Shown one piece after another: positions 1 to 11,873 of a stretch of DNA of 64,000 nt. A model generated the notes under the pieces. That model made no database searches. It had not been told where the DNA came from and saw only the letters and a program-made list of their open reading frames with translations. Source of the DNA: Saprospiraceae bacterium. GTDB lineage: Bacteria; Bacteroidota; Bacteroidia; Chitinophagales; Saprospiraceae. Numbering within the stretch: the first letter of the stretch is position 1; every line of letters begins with the position of its first letter. Location of the stretch: positions 124,001 to 188,000 of the forward strand of contig JADJLN010000004.1 in the NCBI GenBank assembly GCA_016710115.1, given 5' to 3'. The translations under genes and the position numbers were made by a program.

Positions 1-7
1 TTATTCA

Positions 8-529
8 TCACAGTGGCACTGGGTACCATCCACGAACAGGATCCCCGTTCACATTGACATCATCCGTGCCCGGTGGCAGGTTGTTGTTATTGGCATCGTA
101 ATCCAGTCCGAAGTTGTTGACATTAAACCCTGTACCGGAGTGAATGATCATAAACTCATTCGCAGATTCCGGATTACCACAGGCATCGATCCAGATGGCG
201 AGGATTTCCGGGCAAACATCGCAAGGGGGAGGGATTGGCGAATCAATATCTCCGCACCCGATAAGTGTGCCTTCTCCGAGATACGGATTGAACCCCGGAG
301 TGGTGCTGTAATACCAGTTTACACATCCATTGTCAGGTAGATACTGCCCTTCTGCATGGAGAAAAAACTGGTCGCCGGGGCACAGGTCGCAGGGAGTGGA
401 ACCATTGAAACAATCCGGAGAAGTCAAGCTGGAGACAGTGATATCCGGACATTGAGCCAGGAGGACCTCGTCAACAGGGTAAATGAACAGAATGACAAGC
501 ACAATAGCGGAACAAATCGAGGAACGCAT
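8..529 (-). CDS. Secreted protein, N-terminal part (probable T9SS surface protein)
   Basis: The product starts with a signal peptide (hydrophobic stretch AIVLVILFIYPV, predicted cleavage after LLAQ) and continues into a Cys-rich segment with CFNGSTPCDLCPGD, DWYY-like WYYSTTPGFNP and CDVCPEILAIWIDACG motifs. I have seen this kind of segment at the start of large Bacteroidota surface proteins that end in a type B T9SS sorting domain; that assignment is from memory of the family, not a search. The frame stops after GWYPVPL at the very edge of the window. The chain is short for such proteins, so it is either frameshifted here, like many genes in this window, or a real short product. A Bacteroidota -7 element lies upstream at 558-565. 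Confidence 0.55.
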   Translation of the reverse strand: MRSSICSAIVLVILFIYPVDEVLLAQCPDITVSSLTSPDCFNGSTPCDLCPGDQFFLHAEGQYLPDNGCVNWYYSTTPGFNPYLGEGTLIGCGDIDSPIPPPCDVCPEILAIWIDACGNPESANEFMIIHSGTGFNVNNFGLDYDANNNNLPPGTDDVNVNGDPVRGWYPVPL

Positions 530-557
530 GCAATCACTGTTTGGTCGATCGGGAAAT

Positions 558-565
558 CAAAGGTA
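558..565 (-). promoter_or_regulatory. -7 promoter element for the secreted protein gene
   Basis: On the minus strand the sequence reads TACCTTTG, a match to the Bacteroidota -7 consensus TAnnTTTG. It lies 29 bases before the start codon at 529. No clear -33 TTG was seen at the standard distance. Confidence 0.5.
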
Positions 566-645
566 ACCAAATGAGGAGCGGATGGGGGTTAAATCTATGC
601 GAACTCTTCCCCGGCCATGATTCTGGTCAGTGTCCGAGAAAAGCC

Positions 646-653
646 TAATTTTG
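646..653 (+). promoter_or_regulatory. -7 promoter element for lysS
   Basis: TAATTTTG matches TAnnTTTG. It is followed 31 bases later by the preferred lysS start at 684. The -33 region has CTG rather than TTG at about the expected distance. Confidence 0.45.
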
Positions 654-683
654 CCGGGCAAATTCGACATTATGCAAGGACAT

Positions 684-2195
684 ATGAGTGACCAGGAGAT
701 CGTCAGGAGAGAGTCTCTGGACAAATTGCGTGAACTCGGTATTGACCCGTATCCTGCGGCCACGTATCCGGTGGATACCCATGCCCGGGACATTCGCGCC
801 AATTTCCATCCAGAGACACAGCCGATGGATGATGTGACATTGGCCGGACGGCTGATGTCCGTGCGTGTGATGGGCAAGGCATCCTTCGCAGAGATCCAGG
901 ACAGTTCAGGTCGGATGCAGATTTATGTCAATCGGGATGAGATCTGTCCGGGAGAGGACAAGACCCTGTATAATGAGGTGTTCAAGAAGCTCCTGGATAT
1001 CGGCGATTTCATTGGGGTCAAAGGGCGGGTTTTCCTGACTCAGACCGGTGAGGTGACGGTGCATGTGGTTTCATTGACCTTGCTTTCCAAAGCTCTTCAC
1101 CCGTTGCCCATAGTCAAAGTGGATGCCGAGGGAAATGCGCATGATGCGTTCACGGATCCGGAACTGCGGTATCGACAGCGGTATGTGGATCTGTTGTCAA
1201 TCCGGATGTACGCGAGGTGTTTATCCAGCGTTCAAAAATGATCCGGGTGATGCGTGATTTCATGGCATCCAAAGGCTACCTGGAGGTAGAAACGCCTATT
1301 CTGCAGCCCATTTACGGGGGTGCATTGGCTCGGCCGTTCAAGACACATCACAATACACTGGACATGTCCCTGTATCTGCGGATCGCCAACGAGCTCTATC
1401 TCAAGAGATTGATTGTGGGCGGGTTTGACGGGGTGTTCGAGTTTGCGAAGAACTTTCGCAATGAGGGGATGAGCCGTTTTCACAATCCGGAATTTACGAT
1501 TATGGAATTGTATGTCGCCTATCGGGATTGTTTCTGGATGATGGATTTTTATGAGGAGATGATCGAGCAGGTCGCCATCGCCCTTCATGGTTCGACGAAG
1601 GTAACGGTTGGCGAGAGGGAGATCGACTTCAAGCGTCCGTGGAAGCGGTACACCATGTTTGAAGCCATCCGGGAATACACCGGCGTGGACATTACCGGGA
1701 TGAACGAGGACGAATTGCGCAAGGCAGCCCGGGAGTTGCATGTACCGATCGATGATACGATGGGGAAGGGCAAACTGATCGATGAGATCTTTGGCACCCA
1801 TGCGGAGCCCAATCTGATCCAGCCTACGTTTATCACAGATTATCCAGTGGAGATGAGCCCCCTGGCCAAAAAGCACAGGGAACATGATGGGTTGGTCGAA
1901 CGGTTTGAAGTGGTGTGTAATGCCAAAGAGATTGCCAATGCATTTACAGAGCTGAATGACCCGATCGATCAGCGTCGGCGTTTCGAAGAGCAGCTGGCAC
2001 TGGGAAAGCGGGGTGATACCGAGTCGATGGTACTGGATGAAGACTTCCTCCGATCGTTGGAGTATGGCATGCCACCAACGGCTGGCATCGGCGTCGGTAT
2101 TGATCGTCTGGCGATGATTATGACCAATTCGCCGTCGATCCAGATGTCCTCTTTTCCCGCAAATGCGCCCGGAAAAAAAGATTGCTGCAGAATAG
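684..2195 (+). CDS. lysS: Lysine--tRNA ligase, class II (frame interrupted by indels)
   Basis: Cytoplasmic lysyl-tRNA synthetase, which charges tRNA-Lys with ATP and lysine. The N-terminal half carries the OB-fold anticodon-binding domain (AGRLMSVRVMGKASF and following). The catalytic domain shows motif 2 (FRNEG, then HNPEFT) and motif 3 near the C terminus (GIGVGIDRLAMIMT). Start chosen at 684 (MSDQEIVRRE); an in-frame ATG at 672 is possible. The frame breaks three times: near 1196 (LLS... should read LLVNPDVREVF), near 2143 and near 2153, where the end should read SIQDVLFFPQMRPEKK. Each break is restored by adding one base to a short run. The repaired stop is TAG at 2193-2195. An essential gene broken three times by run contractions points to sequencing error, not decay. 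Confidence 0.93.
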
Positions 2196-2196
2196 T

Positions 2197-2228
2197 TTGG
2201 TGAAGTCAATTGACTTTGCTTAACTTTG
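2197..2228 (+). promoter_or_regulatory. Promoter of the initiator tRNA gene
   Basis: TTG at 2197-2199 and TAACTTTG at 2221-2228, spaced by 21 bases, fit the Bacteroidota -33/-7 pattern. The tRNA begins 31 bases after the -7 element. Confidence 0.6.
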
Positions 2229-2258
2229 CCCTCCCGATCGCAAGATGGGAACACATAT

Positions 2259-2334
<76 letters not shown>

Positions 2335-2336
2335 AA

Positions 2337-2364
2337 AGAAGGGACACCGAAAGGGGTCCCTTCT
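2337..2364 (+). terminator. Hairpin terminator after tRNA-fMet
   Basis: AGAAGGGAC at 2337-2345 pairs with GTCCCTTCT at 2356-2364 (9 bp). It is followed by a weak T-containing stretch (GCATTT). A degraded version of the same hairpin follows the pseudo-tRNA copy near 2480-2510. Confidence 0.7.
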
Positions 2365-2378
2365 GCATTTGGGGCTAT

Positions 2379-2477
2379 CGCGGAGTGGAGTTCCGGGATA
2401 ACTCGTCGGACTCATAACCTGAAGGTCGTAGGCGGCACGTCCCGCAGCACTGCGGGATTCAAGTCCTGCCTCCGCCA
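2379..2477 (+). pseudogene. Tandem pseudo-tRNA-fMet with palindromic insertion
   Basis: A second copy of the initiator tRNA plus terminator. The acceptor strands and the anticodon CAT are kept. The D-stem changed from GAGC/GCTC to GAGT/ACTC, a compensated change. The anticodon stem is damaged (TCGGA/CCTGA). The CCA end reads CAC. A 25-base insert at 2433-2457 sits exactly between the 5' T-stem strand (GTAGG) and the T-loop (TTCAAGT). The insert contains the perfect palindrome TCCCGCAGCACTGCGGGA (2440-2457, centre CA). It is very unlikely to be charged or used as an initiator. Confidence 0.8.
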
Positions 2478-2673
2478 CACAGGAAGGGAAGTCGAAAGGC
2501 GTCCCGTTTGTTATTTCAGGACCTTTTGAAGAAAAATAACGCATTGTGAACCTGAGGGAAATGAGTCATTTTCAACAATGTTCCTGAACATTTCAGAATA
2601 CTCTCAGAGATAACCTGAACTACTTTGTGCTGATGTGCGGAGTTGAAGAATGGCCTGAGATGGTCTATTCAGT

Positions 2674-2751
2674 CAAGGTTCAACCAAACCACGCTAGGAC
2701 GTTGAACCTTGAACCCGACGAGCCGCCCGGCTCGCTCGTTGAACCTTGAAC
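2674..2751 (+). repeat. Direct and inverted 11-14 base repeats enclosing a palindrome
   Basis: GTTGAACCTTGAAC occurs at 2701-2714 and again at 2738-2751. An inverted partial copy, CAAGGTTCAAC, lies at 2674-2684 and could form an 11-bp stem with the first copy. Between the two direct copies lies the palindrome CGAGCCGCCCGGCTCG (2719-2734). The rest of the stretch 2500-2918 shows no coding signal. A TATCTTCG element at about 2897-2904, shortly before the carA start, could be its -7 box. Confidence 0.65.
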
Positions 2752-2918
2752 AGCCGGACTCAGCATCCCCGAATAAAACCCGAAGCCAACCGGGAACCAA
2801 GACTGCGGCTTGCAGGCTGGAGCAAAGTAGCCCGGAACCCTCTATTTTCTTTCCATTCTCAAATCCACCCGCTTTCCGGGGTTTCGCACCAAGACCTATC
2901 TTCGCCGAAAATCACCGC

Positions 2919-5329
<2,411 letters not shown>

Positions 5330-5339
5330 TTTCGTGCCT

Positions 5340-5648
5340 ATGAACTTCCTGCAGACATTCTACAATAATTACAAGCCCCAGCTACGAAGACTGGTCAGAA
5401 ACCGCTATTTTTTGGTTTCGGCCGGATTCCTCATTCACGTGATCTTCTTCGACCACAGCCGCCTGATCAGTCAATGGCAGCTGGAACGGGATATCCAGAA
5501 ACTCGAGCAGGACAAGGAAAAATACCAGAAGCAAATCGAAGAGATCCGGGAAGAACAACTGGAGATCGGAAAGAATAAAGAGCGTTTTGCGCGTGAACAT
5601 TATTACATGAAGCGGGCAGATGAAGATGTCTACATTGTCGAAGAATGA
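5340..5648 (+). CDS. Septum formation initiator family protein (DivIC/FtsB-like)
   Basis: A 102-residue bitopic protein. It has a short cytoplasmic N terminus, one membrane segment (FLVSAGFLIHVIFF, residues about 21-34), then a charged coiled coil (ERDIQKLEQDKEKYQKQIEE) and the typical end with FAREHYYMKRADEDVYIV. In the family this kind of protein bridges FtsL and FtsQ in the divisome. Start at 5340 (MNFLQTFYNN), 10 bases after the eno stop. Linkage of eno to such a gene is common in bacteria, which supports the call. Confidence 0.85.
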   Translation: MNFLQTFYNNYKPQLRRLVRNRYFLVSAGFLIHVIFFDHSRLISQWQLERDIQKLEQDKEKYQKQIEEIREEQLEIGKNKERFAREHYYMKRADEDVYIVEE

Positions 5649-5663
5649 ATCTAAAGTCGAATT

Positions 5664-6531
5664 ATGTCTGTATTAGTCAATAAGCATTCAAAGATCATTG
5701 TGCAGGGGTTCACCGGAAAGGAGGGAACGTTTCATGCCGAACAGATGATCGAATACGGGACCAATGTCGTCGGTGGGGTAACGCCTGGCAAAGGGGGCCA
5801 ATCCCATTTGGGTCGGCCTGTCTTTAATACCGTGGCCGATGCCGTCCAGCAGGCGGGTGCCGATGTCAGTCTGATCTTTGTCCCTCCCGGGTACGCAGCC
5901 GATGCAATCATGGAAGCTGCCGAAGCAGGGATCAAGGTCATTGTCTGTATCACAGAGGGTATCCCGGTCCAGGACATGGTCAAAGCAAAAGCATATATCG
6001 ACCGGTTTGACTGTCGGTTGATCGGTCCGAACTGTCCGGGTGTGATCACACCGGGAGAGGCAAAAGTGGGCATCATGCCCGGATTTATCCACCGTCCCGG
6101 ACGGATTGGCATTGTGTCAAGATCCGGCACACTGACCTATGAGGCGGTCGACCGTAACCAAGGCCGGTATGGGGCAGAGCACCTGTATCGGTATCGGGGT
6201 GATCCGATCTGTGGTACCACCACCAAAGATGGTAGAGCTGTTGATGAACGATCCTGAAACAGATGGCATCGTCATGATCGGGGAGATCGGTGGCAATATG
6301 GAAGCAGATGCCGCGCGCTGGATCAAGGCACATGGCACCAAGCCAGTGGTCGGGTTTATCGCTGGAAAAACGGCACCCAAAGGACGTAAAATGGGTCATG
6401 CAGGTGCGATCATCGGCGGTGCAGACGATACTGCTGAGGCCAAAATGCGCATCATGACCGAATGCGGGATTACCGTAGTGGAATCTCCCGCAGTGATCGG
6501 AGCGGCCATGGCCAAACTGATCAACGGATAG
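5664..6531 (+). CDS. sucD: Succinate--CoA ligase, alpha subunit (frame interrupted)
   Basis: TCA-cycle enzyme subunit carrying the CoA-binding Rossmann domain ([19 protein letters not shown]) and the phosphohistidine segment [13 protein letters not shown]. Total length of about 290 residues is normal for the family. Start at 5664, 15 bases after the preceding stop, so it is probably in the same transcript. The frame is lost around 6153, 6197 and 6231. Between these points the expected [18 protein letters not shown] segment is found in other frames. The product ends AAMAKLING with TAG at 6529-6531. Confidence 0.93.
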
Positions 6532-6572
6532 GTTTACTCCACCAGAGCACCTCTGTTATTGAGGTGTTCATC

Positions 6573-6616
6573 AAAAAAACGTGTTCCGGTCGCCCTGATC
6601 GAAGCACGTTTTTTTT
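6573..6616 (+). terminator. Rho-independent terminator after sucD
   Basis: AAAAAAACGTG at 6573-6583 pairs with CACGTTTTTTTT at 6605-6616, giving a GC-poor stem that ends in a T run. A smaller hairpin, CACCTC/GAGGTG, lies just before it at 6548-6566. Confidence 0.75.
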
Positions 6617-6696
6617 AAACTACTCGCTCAACGTGCACAGGGAGATCTGAAGATCGTACTCACTCGGAAAACCACCCGTACTCCAACTCTCGGGTT

Positions 6697-6910
6697 CACT
6701 TTCCGCTTTCCGCCTTCCGCTTTCCACCTTCCGCTTTTCGATTTCCGCCTTCCGCTTTCCGCTTTCCGCCTTCCGCTTTCCGCTTTCCGCCTTCCGCCTT
6801 CCGCTTTTCGATTTCCGCCCCCGGACGATTCCGCTTTAAAAGCGGAATGTCCGGATCCGGACATGGTGCCGAAAGCACCATCGTCCGTGTTCCGCTTTCC
6901 GCTTTCCGCC
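6697..6910. repeat. Imperfect TTTCCGC/TTCCGCC tandem tract
   Basis: A low-complexity tract of 6-7 base units (TTTCCGC, CTTCCGC, TTTTCGA), interrupted in the middle by the palindrome cluster at 6822-6887. It fills the gap between sucD and the downstream end of the sensor kinase gene. Open frames over it read as Lys/Gly/Glu repeats and are not credible genes. Confidence 0.85.
6822..6887. repeat. Cloverleaf-like cluster of nested palindromes
   Basis: An 8-bp closing stem, CGGACGAT (6822-6829) with ATCGTCCG (6880-6887), encloses three arms. Arm 1 is TCCGCTT/AAGCGGA with loop TAA (6830-6846). Arm 2 is the perfect 16-base palindrome TGTCCGGATCCGGACA (6848-6863). Arm 3 is TGGTGC/GCACCA with loop CGAAA (6864-6880). 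Bases at the junctions can pair in more than one way. The function is unknown. Confidence 0.75.
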
Positions 6911-6990
6911 TTCTGGGTGAAGTGTTCGAACCAAGAGGCTTTCGAAATAACGCAATAACGAAATCCTGACTGCCGAAGGCAGTAACCCAA

Positions 6991-9900
6991 TCACTTCCTT
7001 TCCTCTTCCAGGGGCAGCTCCACAAAGAAGGTACTACCCCGGCCGGGTCTGGTCCGGAAGTACAGTTTGCCGCCTAGCATATCGATAATGTTCCGACAGA
7101 TGGCCAGTCCCAATCCAGTACCCGAACTCTTGGTTGTGAAATTGGGCATGAAGACCTTCTCCTGCATATCTTCCGGAATACCCGTACCGTTATCTTCCAC
7201 CTCAATGATGGCCGCAGTCTCCTTCCGGTACAACCGGATGTGAATGCGCCCCGGCCGATCACTCGGAATGGCCTGGATCGCATTCTTGATCAGATTGTTT
7301 AATACGCGAATCAGCTGGTTCTTATCCGCGTTGACAGTCAGGTTGTGCTGGGGCAATGAGGTTGTGATTTCCAACTGATCATCCTGGTTTTCGCCAAACA
7401 AATTACGCACTGAACGGACGAGATCGTTGATAATCAGATCCTCTGGAAACGCTTCCGGGATCTTGGCAAAATTGGAGAATTCAGAGGCGATCTGAGAGAG
7501 GTTTTCAATCTGTTCGATCAAGGTGGCGGAAACGCGGTCCAGCAATGCTTTGTCCTCTGCCTTACTTGGTTTGAACGCCAGTTGCAAATGCTGCAGGCTG
7601 AGCTTCATCGGCGTCAGCGGATTTTTGATCTCATGGGCCACCTGTTTGGCCATTTCCCGCCAGGCTCCCTCCCGTTCTGAGCGCGCCAGGAGTTCGGCAC
7701 TTTCCTGGAGTTTCAGGATCATCCGGTTGTATTCAGCAATCAGATCGCCCAATTCGTCGCGACTGCTCCACTCGAGGGGCTGGTTGTGTTTGCCCAGTTT
7801 GAACTGCTTCAGTTTCTGGCCGATGACCGATATGGGCAGTGTGATGGAATTGGCTACCAGAATGGCCAATGCTCCAGCAATGAACAGGAGAAAAACGTAC
7901 ACATTGAGCAAGGCACTGATAAATTCGGAAATATCCTGCTGCAGGAATGAACGGTCAGTATAATAAGGGATCGCCAGGTAACCGGGTGCCATGCCGGCCA
8001 GGGCTGGCAGGGGAGCATAAGCCGTTCGAAATGCCAACTGACCAATGGTATTATCGCCGATAAACAGGGATTTGTCTTCCCAGATCATAGCAGCAAGCGC
8101 CCGTCCATCCATCAACGGGGAGGTCAGCCGGCTTTCATACACCAATGGTTCCGAACTGTACATCAACCGGCCCTGGGCACTGAAGACATCGATGTCCGTC
8201 TGATGAACCTGCGAAATGGAGCGTAAAATGGATTCCATATCCGAAGGCATGGGATCGATCAGCTTGGAGATCTGATTGTCCAGATCCTTGGCTACACTCA
8301 GGGCTTTTCGTTGCAGTCGCTCCTGGTGGTATTGTTCAGTTGTATTCTTGAAATAGAAGATCGTGATCGCACCAATGATCAGGAAAGAAAGGACGATCAG
8401 GGAGATCACCGAAAACTGGATCCGGTTGCGCAGGGACAGTCGATGGGAGAGGGAAAAATTGAGAGTGTCTGGCAAAAACGTGAAGATCGTGTTGAGGACC
8501 GTAATCAGGAACAGGGTGATGGTGAGCAGACAGAAGAGATAAGAGAAGAGGGACAGAAACTCTCCTCGACCTCCCGATTCAAAAATGATCAGCAGGTCAA
8601 ATCCCTTTTCCCTCAATCGATAACCCTGGAGTTTTTTTGTTCTGAACCACAGTTGGTTTGTTTCCGGTTTGAGCTCGTCCCGGAGGCTGAATGCCAGATC
8701 TTCAGAAAGTGTGCTTTGTATGCGATGCCCATTGCGTGAGAGCAGATACTGAAAGTTCTCCAGATCCTGAATCCCTTTAAAAGGGGTCGCTTTCAACAGC
8801 TCGGCATAGACCTGCTTGGCATCACTTTCATCCCGCTGCATGGAATAGGTGGTCCCGCAGCCATTGACGATTTCATATTGAAAGGTCTGTGGATTGAATT
8901 GCCACTGCCAACGGTCAGCATCACCGTCAAGGCCAGGATAGGGAGCCTTCCTGGACCACGTATAGTAGTGTTTGATGTAGATCTGCGTATTCAGGGCAGC
9001 AGAGATCCGGGGCTCATCATGACGATTTTGGACAAAGTTGTTCAATTGGAACTCCAGTTCTGCATCGCGAGGGTCAATCAGGATACGTGCATATTGTCCC
9101 AATTTTTTATCAACCTTCTGATTGTTGAAATGATAGAGAAATCCCGATGCCAGTCCGCTGAACAGGATCATCCACAAAATGATCCACGTGAGATTGGAAG
9201 CACGTACATCGGCATAATATTCAAACAGCAGAAGATAGATGATCACCAGAGAAATCATCCAGCCTGCAAACATGGGCAAATGAAGCAGAAAGCCGGTGCC
9301 GATGCCAATCAATGCGGCAATGCCCAGGGCCGATAATCGCCGCAGGCGGGGCAGTCGGGTCTGATTGATAAACAGGAGAATCCGGTAGGAATACAGGAAA
9401 AGGGCGATCAGGAGCAGCTGGACTGCCAGCAGGGAAAGAAAGCTGTATGTATTGAAATTGAAGATATCATCAAAGCGAAACGTGATATCGCTGTCCATCA
9501 CCAGAATATGAAACAAATGGATCATGGCCAGCAAACCACAGGCAATCGCCAGATAGTTGAGCAGCGCGATGACCCACTTCCTGCGTTCTGAATAACCTGA
9601 AAAGTCAGGCATGGGCAACTCACGATAGAAGAAGATGATGATCCACAGAAGCAAAGTGATATTGATCAGCAGATCACCGATGGAGTGGCTCAGAAGTGGA
9701 TTGTCCATGGATCTGCGGAACAGTTCCAATTGCTGAAAATGACCGGTAAAATCCAGGGCGAGGGAAAGGAACCGCAAACCGAACAGCGTGCCTAGAAACA
9801 GGATGGGCCCAAACGGGCTGCGTCGCTCCCGGATCAACCAGGAAGAAACCAGGTGGGCAGGGATGCAGTCAGCACTGCCGCCAGTAAAAAAAGGATCAGG

Positions 9901-10583
9901 GAAATGTATTCACGGGGAAGGGAATGTCTTGCCTTGCTGAAATCAAGATAACCCAACACCCGTCCATCACGCAACTGGATAGAATGTGGAGTCGGTTGTC
10001 GGACGACTTCCACTTCTCCTGGAATATCATTATCGGCTGGGAAACCGGGGTGGAGGAGTGGGCCGGTGGTTGAATAGGTGTGTTTGATGGGGATAAGCGC
10101 ATACAGATCGATGGAGTCCGAGATCTGCCGATGTTCCGGCAGGTACCAGCCATCGGCCAGCGGGATCAGCTTGTTTTCCCGGCTCAATTCCGGAAGATCC
10201 ATTGCCTCAACTCCAGGGATACCCCGATTCCAGTAGATCAGCGAATCTTGCAACGTGTAAAACAATGAAAAAGGCAGATCGGCCATTCGCACCATGCGCT
10301 CCGTAAACGCGGTGTAGATTGGTGCGGGCATTTGATCCTTGTCCAGCAGGTAGGTCTTGATGATCAGTTCTTCATTCGCGAGTTGATCGATCTGTCCTTC
10401 CTGTTCCTGTATCCAGGATTCCAGACTTTCACGCATATTGGATCGGGCGTGATGATGCTGGTACCAGTCAAACCAACTGGCAGCAATCCACACACCTGCA
10501 CACAAACCCATCCACAACCAGAAACGGCGAGGCATCCGTGTGTACACTTGATTTTCACGTAACTGATCCGGGTGTTCCGACAT
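6991..10583 (-). CDS. NtrY-like membrane sensor histidine kinase (frame interrupted once)
   Basis: About 1,196 residues if joined across one indel near 9835. The N-terminal part (from MSEHPDQLREN at 10583) has one membrane segment and a periplasmic domain. A second hydrophobic block of several membrane helices follows. Then come a second sensor domain, a helix leading into HAMP (AILVANSITLPISVIGQKL), the HisKA box with HEIKNPLTPMKL, and the HATPase domain with NLIKNAIQAI, DNGTGIPEDM and GTGLGLAICR. It is predicted to autophosphorylate and pass phosphate to a response regulator, but none is next to it. The two frames overlap with no room for an independent start, and the second has no ATG there. 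This supports one gene. Confidence 0.85.
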
Positions 10584-10662
10584 AATGCAATTCCGACCCA
10601 TGAATGTACGCAGGACTGGCACTTTGGTTCCTTTTCAGACCATGTGAATCACGAATTCACGG

Positions 10663-10670
10663 TATCTTTG
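10663..10670 (+). promoter_or_regulatory. -7 element for hmgA-hppD
   Basis: TATCTTTG matches TAnnTTTG and lies 16 bases before the hmgA start codon, implying a very short leader. The -33 position has a GTG-like rather than a TTG motif. Confidence 0.5.
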
Positions 10671-10686
10671 AATCAAAGCGGGATTC

Positions 10687-11847
10687 ATGCACTACTATAC
10701 GCTCGGAAGAATACCTCCCAAACGACATACACAGTTTCGGCAGCCGAACGGGTCGCTGTACCATGAGCAGCTTTTCTCAACGGAGGGATTCTCTGATCTC
10801 TATTCGCTGCTGTATCACACACATCCACCAACTCAGATCGTTCAGGTAGGTGATCCGGTGGACATCCGGCCTGAGGTTGTAGAAGACCGGCAGTTGAAGC
10901 ATCGTTGCCTCATGGGGTATTCGGTCGCACCGAAAGACAACTATCTGGAAAGCCGAGTGCCTGTGCTGGTCAATGCGGATTGCAAGATCATCCTGGCAGC
11001 ACCACGGCTGTCCATGACAGATCACTTTTTCAAAAATGCCGACGCCGACGAGGTGATCTTCATCCATGAAGGAGAAGGTGTCCTCCATACCATGTACGGC
11101 CAGATCCCCTTTGGCTACGGCGACTACCTGGTCGTTCCGAGGGGGACGATCTATCAGATGCGGTTCAATTCCACTCAGAATCGACTGTTTATTGTTGAAT
11201 CTTCCGGCCCGATCACACCGCCAAAACGATATCGCAACCAGTTTGGACAGCTTCATGAACATGCACCGTTCTGTGAGCGGGATATCCGAAAGCCATCCGT
11301 TCTGGATACCCACGATGAACAGGGTGATTTTTTACTGACCATCAAAAAGCAGGATAAACTGTATCCCTACCATTACCTGAGCCATCCCTTCGACGTGGTC
11401 GGGTGGGACGGGTATGTGTATCCCTATGCCTTTTCGATCCACAACTTCGAGCCGATCACGGGACGGATCCATCAACCACCTCCTGTCCACCAGACATTTG
11501 ATGGACATCAGTTTGTCATCTGTTCGTTTGTCCCACGATTGTACGACTATCACCCTCTGGCTATTCCGGCACCTTACAACCACAGTAATATTGACAGCGA
11601 CGAAGTGCTCTATTATGTCGATGGCGATTTCATGAGCCGGGCTCATGTCGAAAAGGGCATGATCACTCTGCATCCCGGAGGAATTCCTCATGGTCCTCAT
11701 CCCGGAACAGTAGAAAAGAGTATCGGGGCCAGAGAAACAGGCGAGCTGGCCGTGATGGTGGACACCTTCAGACCCTTGTTGATGACACGGCAGGCCGCCG
11801 GGATTGAAGACCCCGATTATTATCTGAGCTGGCTGACACGTAAATGA
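10687..11847 (+). CDS. hmgA: Homogentisate 1,2-dioxygenase
   Basis: Opens the aromatic ring of homogentisate to maleylacetoacetate with O2 and Fe(II) in tyrosine and phenylalanine breakdown. The 386-residue cupin-fold protein has the conserved HSNIDSDEVLYYVDGDF segment and the HPGGIPHGPHPG segment that supply iron ligands (His and Glu). The N terminus reads MHYYTLGRIPPKRHTQFR, as in Bacteroidota homologues. The start at 10687 is the first ATG after a -7 element. The gene is intact. hppD follows after 26 bases, so the two consecutive steps of the pathway are encoded in one likely operon. Confidence 0.95.
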   Translation: MHYYTLGRIPPKRHTQFRQPNGSLYHEQLFSTEGFSDLYSLLYHTHPPTQIVQVGDPVDIRPEVVEDRQLKHRCLMGYSVAPKDNYLESRVPVLVNADCKIILAAPRLSMTDHFFKNADADEVIFIHEGEGVLHTMYGQIPFGYGDYLVVPRGTIYQMRFNSTQNRLFIVESSGPITPPKRYRNQFGQLHEHAPFCERDIRKPSVLDTHDEQGDFLLTIKKQDKLYPYHYLSHPFDVVGWDGYVYPYAFSIHNFEPITGRIHQPPPVHQTFDGHQFVICSFVPRLYDYHPLAIPAPYNHSNIDSDEVLYYVDGDFMSRAHVEKGMITLHPGGIPHGPHPGTVEKSIGARETGELAVMVDTFRPLLMTRQAAGIEDPDYYLSWLTRK

Positions 11848-11873
11848 TTTTCAAAACCTAACTGACCTACATC

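Noticed and set aside
1232..2254. 340-residue frame on the strand opposite lysS
   Set aside because: Antisense shadow of a conserved gene with no features of its own.
6628..7025. Lys/Glu/Gly-repeat frames on the minus strand beside the kinase gene
   Set aside because: They are translations of the TTTCCGC tandem tract in different frames, with no other coding evidence.
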